Assembly (NCBI GenBank): GCA_021800445.1
Contig: JAJYYZ010000004.1
Span: forward strand, 16,906 to 80,905
Source: a bacterium
GTDB taxonomy: Bacteria; Thermotogota; Thermotogae; Mesoaciditogales; Mesoaciditogaceae
Direction of reading: 5' to 3'
DNA length: 64,000 bases
The position numbers and the translations under genes were made by a program. Position 1 is the first letter of the stretch. Each line of letters starts with the position of its first letter. Below are positions 61,337 through 64,000 of this stretch, piece after piece. Under the pieces are notes generated by a model. It was not told the DNA's origin, made no database searches, and saw nothing but the letters and a program-made list of their open reading frames with translations.

Positions 61337-63757
61337 CTATTCTTTTACCCTGACAACTTGCACTCCTATATTCATCATGCTGCAATTTTGTATAGCCTCT
61401 CGAGGATTAACAATCTTTTTTGAGCAATAGATATGATAATTGAATTCATAAAATCCTCCTGTTGTGGCTTTAAAATTAGTTTCCCAAAAATTATTCATAA
61501 GCCACGAATAAAGTTGATCGTCGTTATGTTTAGCGCTATCTTCATTACATAACTCTATTTCATGCTTTTCCAATGTACCGAGATGTATTAAGGGCACATC
61601 CGGAGTTGATATGGCTAATCCTTTTTGTTTTGAAAGATATGCCAACCCATTTTGAACGCAATAAAAATCCATATTCGTCCCCGGTATTTGATCTATTCCC
61701 GGTCGCAAAATACAGCCTGTTTTTTCTATCCATAACGTTTGATCGGAAGATACTTTGAATGGTAAAGCAATGTAAAAATTTTCCGGTTCCCAAACATTTT
61801 CTTTGTTAATTCTTACTGAGATATCGAATCTTGGAATGTCTTTATAAGCGGTCATGATCAAGGCAAAATGCCTTGTTCCTTCAATTTCGTATTCAAATTT
61901 GACTTTCAAAAAAAGATCTCCCTTTGAAATCAAATCAACATTTACAAGCCTACCGGCATATCTTTTTGTATGAAAGTTGTTTCTGTTTCTCCCCATTCTT
62001 CTTCTTTCTTCCATCATATCGGTGATAACAGGCGTTATTTCATATATGGGAGTGAAAGCATTGTATTTTCTATCATCCCTTAAAAGTTCTGATCCATCTG
62101 ATTTATCTATCCAGGATGTTATTCCTTCATTTATTTTGTATTCCAATTTAAAGAATGGAGTCTCAATTTCGGAAGGGCTGAACACAAGACTTTCATTGTC
62201 AAAGACTGATTTGAAATCCGAAATTCCTTCGGCACCGCTTTGGGGTATATTTTTGACTAAAGTAGTCGGTTTTTCTTTTTCTTTAGGCCTTACTCTTATT
62301 ATCTTTTCTTCTCCGGCATTTAAAGACACGAGAACATCGATCTCAATCTCTCGCGCAACTTTTTCTATTTGAGACGGAAGTATTTTGTTACTTTGTTCTT
62401 CGATTACTTCTAAATTCTCAATTTTTTCCCAATAATTAATATGCAATTTCACGAAGTCATTTATTTCATGGTCAAAAGTATTTACTATTTTAAATGTTAA
62501 AGGCATATCTGGGCTTACAAGTACTTCTGATTTGTTTTTCATGATCTTATCAAAATTTCTATAGATCTTTTCATGAGCGTTTATCGCATAAGCGGATTTT
62601 CTCAGATCAATGATATTTGTCATGGTATCCCATGGTTCGGAAACAGAGGCTGAATATCCCCATGTATGTTCAGCGTACATCATCAAATCATCTGAAACTT
62701 CATCCATGAGTTTCTTGTCACCAAGATTGTCTTTAGGATCCAACGCTTTACAAATGAACCATTTCCTTTGAGCATCTCTGAAGAGTTTTACAATGCCGGG
62801 GGTTGACCCCATGCCATCTGCCCACCAGTCGGTCCAATCTCCTTTGTAAACTGGGATATCGATTTTTTGTGATCTCAATATTTTAAAAAATTCACTCAAA
62901 GTTACCATCTTTATACTTACGACATTTCCATTCTTATCATTCCATTTGTTTATGAATTCCGTTATCTTTCCATTCGGAGGTGCATTATCTGTCACAATAC
63001 CAGATACCATTACGGGAACAAAGTCATACGGATAATTCTCCGATTCTAATTGTTTTAAATACCCTAAAATTCTATTTTGAGTTCTCTCTTCAACTTCTAT
63101 TTTGTCTTGTGAATTATATCCGTCATGAATCATATAACTGAATTCTTGACCTTCAACAAGACCAAGTTCGTTACCAAACATGTAATGCTCACCGATCCAT
63201 ACCAGTATTTTATTTCCACTTGGTCCTTCCCACCAGAATGGCCTTTGCTTTACTGCGGGAAACATACCATGATGCGTATGAATACATGAAAACAGATTTT
63301 CAACACCGTTTTCAAGTAAGGCATCAGCATATCCCCAACTGTATCCATTTATATCTGCAGTCATTGCAGAATCTAACCTTATTCCCAGAGATGTACCATA
63401 TTCAAGTGCTTTTCTTATTTCGCTTTTCAATACATCAAAATCTATGAGTTCTGTTAGATTAAGATAATTTGCAGAGATTCCTATATCTCTCTTTTTCACG
63501 TAATATTCAAATTTTTCAACCAATTTTGAATCAGCATATTTTAAGAATTGTTCAACTCCCCAGAAACCTTCGCAGGTCCATTTGAATCCATTCCATTCTT
63601 TTTTCTCGCCTGAATAAATTTTATTCAATATCTCTACTGCTTGTTTTATAAAGTCAGCATGATATTCTTCAATTCTTTCTTGCCTGTCGGTATATCCGAC
63701 ATCCGTATGACTGTGATGGATCACATATAAATTCCATTTTTTCTCAAATTTATTCAT
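61337..63757 (-). CDS. Second GH38 alpha-mannosidase-like hydrolase
   Basis: An 806-residue GH38 family protein of the bacterial short-N-terminus type. The metal-site motif HHSHTDVGYTDRQ is at 14-26 and the probable nucleophile Asp135 in MTADINGYSWGYADAL. The rest follows the family layout with a helical middle and C-terminal beta domains. It differs strongly from the 54342-57080 enzyme, so the two probably cut different linkages. No signal peptide. It is the first gene of the operon seen in the window; AGGT is the only ribosome-site candidate. Confidence 0.85.
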   Translation of the reverse strand: MNKFEKKWNLYVIHHSHTDVGYTDRQERIEEYHADFIKQAVEILNKIYSGEKKEWNGFKWTCEGFWGVEQFLKYADSKLVEKFEYYVKKRDIGISANYLNLTELIDFDVLKSEIRKALEYGTSLGIRLDSAMTADINGYSWGYADALLENGVENLFSCIHTHHGMFPAVKQRPFWWEGPSGNKILVWIGEHYMFGNELGLVEGQEFSYMIHDGYNSQDKIEVEERTQNRILGYLKQLESENYPYDFVPVMVSGIVTDNAPPNGKITEFINKWNDKNGNVVSIKMVTLSEFFKILRSQKIDIPVYKGDWTDWWADGMGSTPGIVKLFRDAQRKWFICKALDPKDNLGDKKLMDEVSDDLMMYAEHTWGYSASVSEPWDTMTNIIDLRKSAYAINAHEKIYRNFDKIMKNKSEVLVSPDMPLTFKIVNTFDHEINDFVKLHINYWEKIENLEVIEEQSNKILPSQIEKVAREIEIDVLVSLNAGEEKIIRVRPKEKEKPTTLVKNIPQSGAEGISDFKSVFDNESLVFSPSEIETPFFKLEYKINEGITSWIDKSDGSELLRDDRKYNAFTPIYEITPVITDMMEERRRMGRNRNNFHTKRYAGRLVNVDLISKGDLFLKVKFEYEIEGTRHFALIMTAYKDIPRFDISVRINKENVWEPENFYIALPFKVSSDQTLWIEKTGCILRPGIDQIPGTNMDFYCVQNGLAYLSKQKGLAISTPDVPLIHLGTLEKHEIELCNEDSAKHNDDQLYSWLMNNFWETNFKATTGGFYEFNYHIYCSKKIVNPREAIQNCSMMNIGVQVVRVKE

Positions 63758-63839
63758 AAACTTACCTGCTTTCTTTGCTTCTGTTGTGCTTCTTCTGTCA
63801 ATATAACTCTATTACTTTGCTGTTCGTGTTATCAGCACT

Positions 63840-63866
63840 TTTATAAAAACTCTATTGATTCGACAA
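63840..63866 (-). promoter_or_regulatory. Possible promoter of the mannoside operon
   Basis: Minus strand: TTGTCG (complement of 63861-63866), a 15-nt spacer and TATAAA (complement of 63840-63845), about 80 bp ahead of the ATG at 63757. The spacer is short, so this is tentative. The direct repeats at 63928-63963 lie upstream and could bind an activator. Confidence 0.4.
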
Positions 63867-63927
63867 TCCCTTTGTACTTTGCAATGTCAACATCGAAAAT
63901 TTTTGATTAAAAACGCCGAATTTTTTT

Positions 63928-63963
63928 GCGCATTTTCATCGGTCAATTTTGCGCACTTTCATC
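63928..63963. promoter_or_regulatory. Pair of 13-bp direct repeats, likely regulator site
   Basis: GCGCATTTTCATC (63928-63940) and GCGCACTTTCATC (63951-63963), 23 bp apart (about two helix turns), each preceded by TTTT. They lie upstream of the tentative mannoside-operon promoter. The spacing suggests binding by a dimeric or cooperative regulator. The window ends 37 bp later. Confidence 0.45.
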
Positions 63964-64000
63964 AATTATTTTTGACGTATCCAATCTTATCATACCGCTT

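Overview
The window reads as chromosomal DNA from an anaerobic, probably thermophilic bacterium, most likely of the phylum Thermotogota. I base this on gene content, not a database search: a membrane-bound oxidoreductase operon of MBH/MBX (Mrp plus NuoBCDHI-like) type joined to Nfn-like flavoproteins, an EngA/Der whose first G domain carries NKAE as I recall for Thermotoga, a truncated HolB-like protein next to RicT, and modest GC content. A deep-branching member such as the Mesoaciditogales is possible, but the sequence alone does not prove it.

Region 1 (1-16.2 kb). A MutS-family ATPase fragment is followed by a convergent tRNA-Gln. Then comes a 17-gene plus-strand operon with a good promoter at 1215-1242: a CPA1-type cation/proton antiporter, a rubrerythrin-like diiron protein, three Mrp subunits (E, F, G), MbhD-, fused MbhEF-, MbhG- and two NuoL/M/N-type antiporter subunits, NuoH-, NuoB-, NuoC- and NuoD-like subunits, a NuoI ferredoxin fused to an NfnB/GltD-type flavoprotein, and a separate NfnA-NfnB pair. 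The large subunit keeps only one cysteine of each hydrogenase CxxC motif. The complex is therefore unlikely to be a NiFe hydrogenase; a sodium- or proton-pumping ferredoxin:NAD(P) oxidoreductase fits better.

Region 2 (16.2-31.8 kb, minus strand). One operon runs mtnA, holB-like, ricT, tgt, mrp/apbC, proS, ftsY and a NYN-domain gene. A second runs def, fmt, a secreted beta-rich protein, an rRNA m5U methyltransferase, a Bcp peroxiredoxin and a GAF protein. They are followed by an orphan CopG-type antitoxin, a nitroreductase and tRNA-Gly(CCC) with a terminator.

Region 3 (31.8-42.5 kb, plus strand). Housekeeping genes aspS, cmk, ispH, rpsA, der and plsY lead into an anchored unknown protein, a GH31 alpha-glucosidase and endonuclease IV.

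Region 4 (42.5-51.1 kb) is accessory: mosaic intergenic repeats, a Phd/PIN toxin-antitoxin pair, a type IV pilin/pseudopilin cluster with an unusually large minor pilin, a DUF4143-type ATPase and an ATP-type PEP carboxykinase.

Region 5 (51.1-64 kb, minus strand) is a mannoside utilisation locus: two GH38 alpha-mannosidases, an MFS transporter, a long phosphomannose-isomerase-like protein, a mutarotase-like protein, a PfkB sugar kinase, a D-lyxose (mannose) isomerase and AldA. It suggests hydrolysis of mannosides to mannose, isomerisation to fructose and phosphorylation into glycolysis.

A striking non-coding feature is a family of mosaic, word-like repeats sitting at the 3' ends of genes in at least seven places, several of which supply the stop codon or C-terminal tail of the neighbouring protein.
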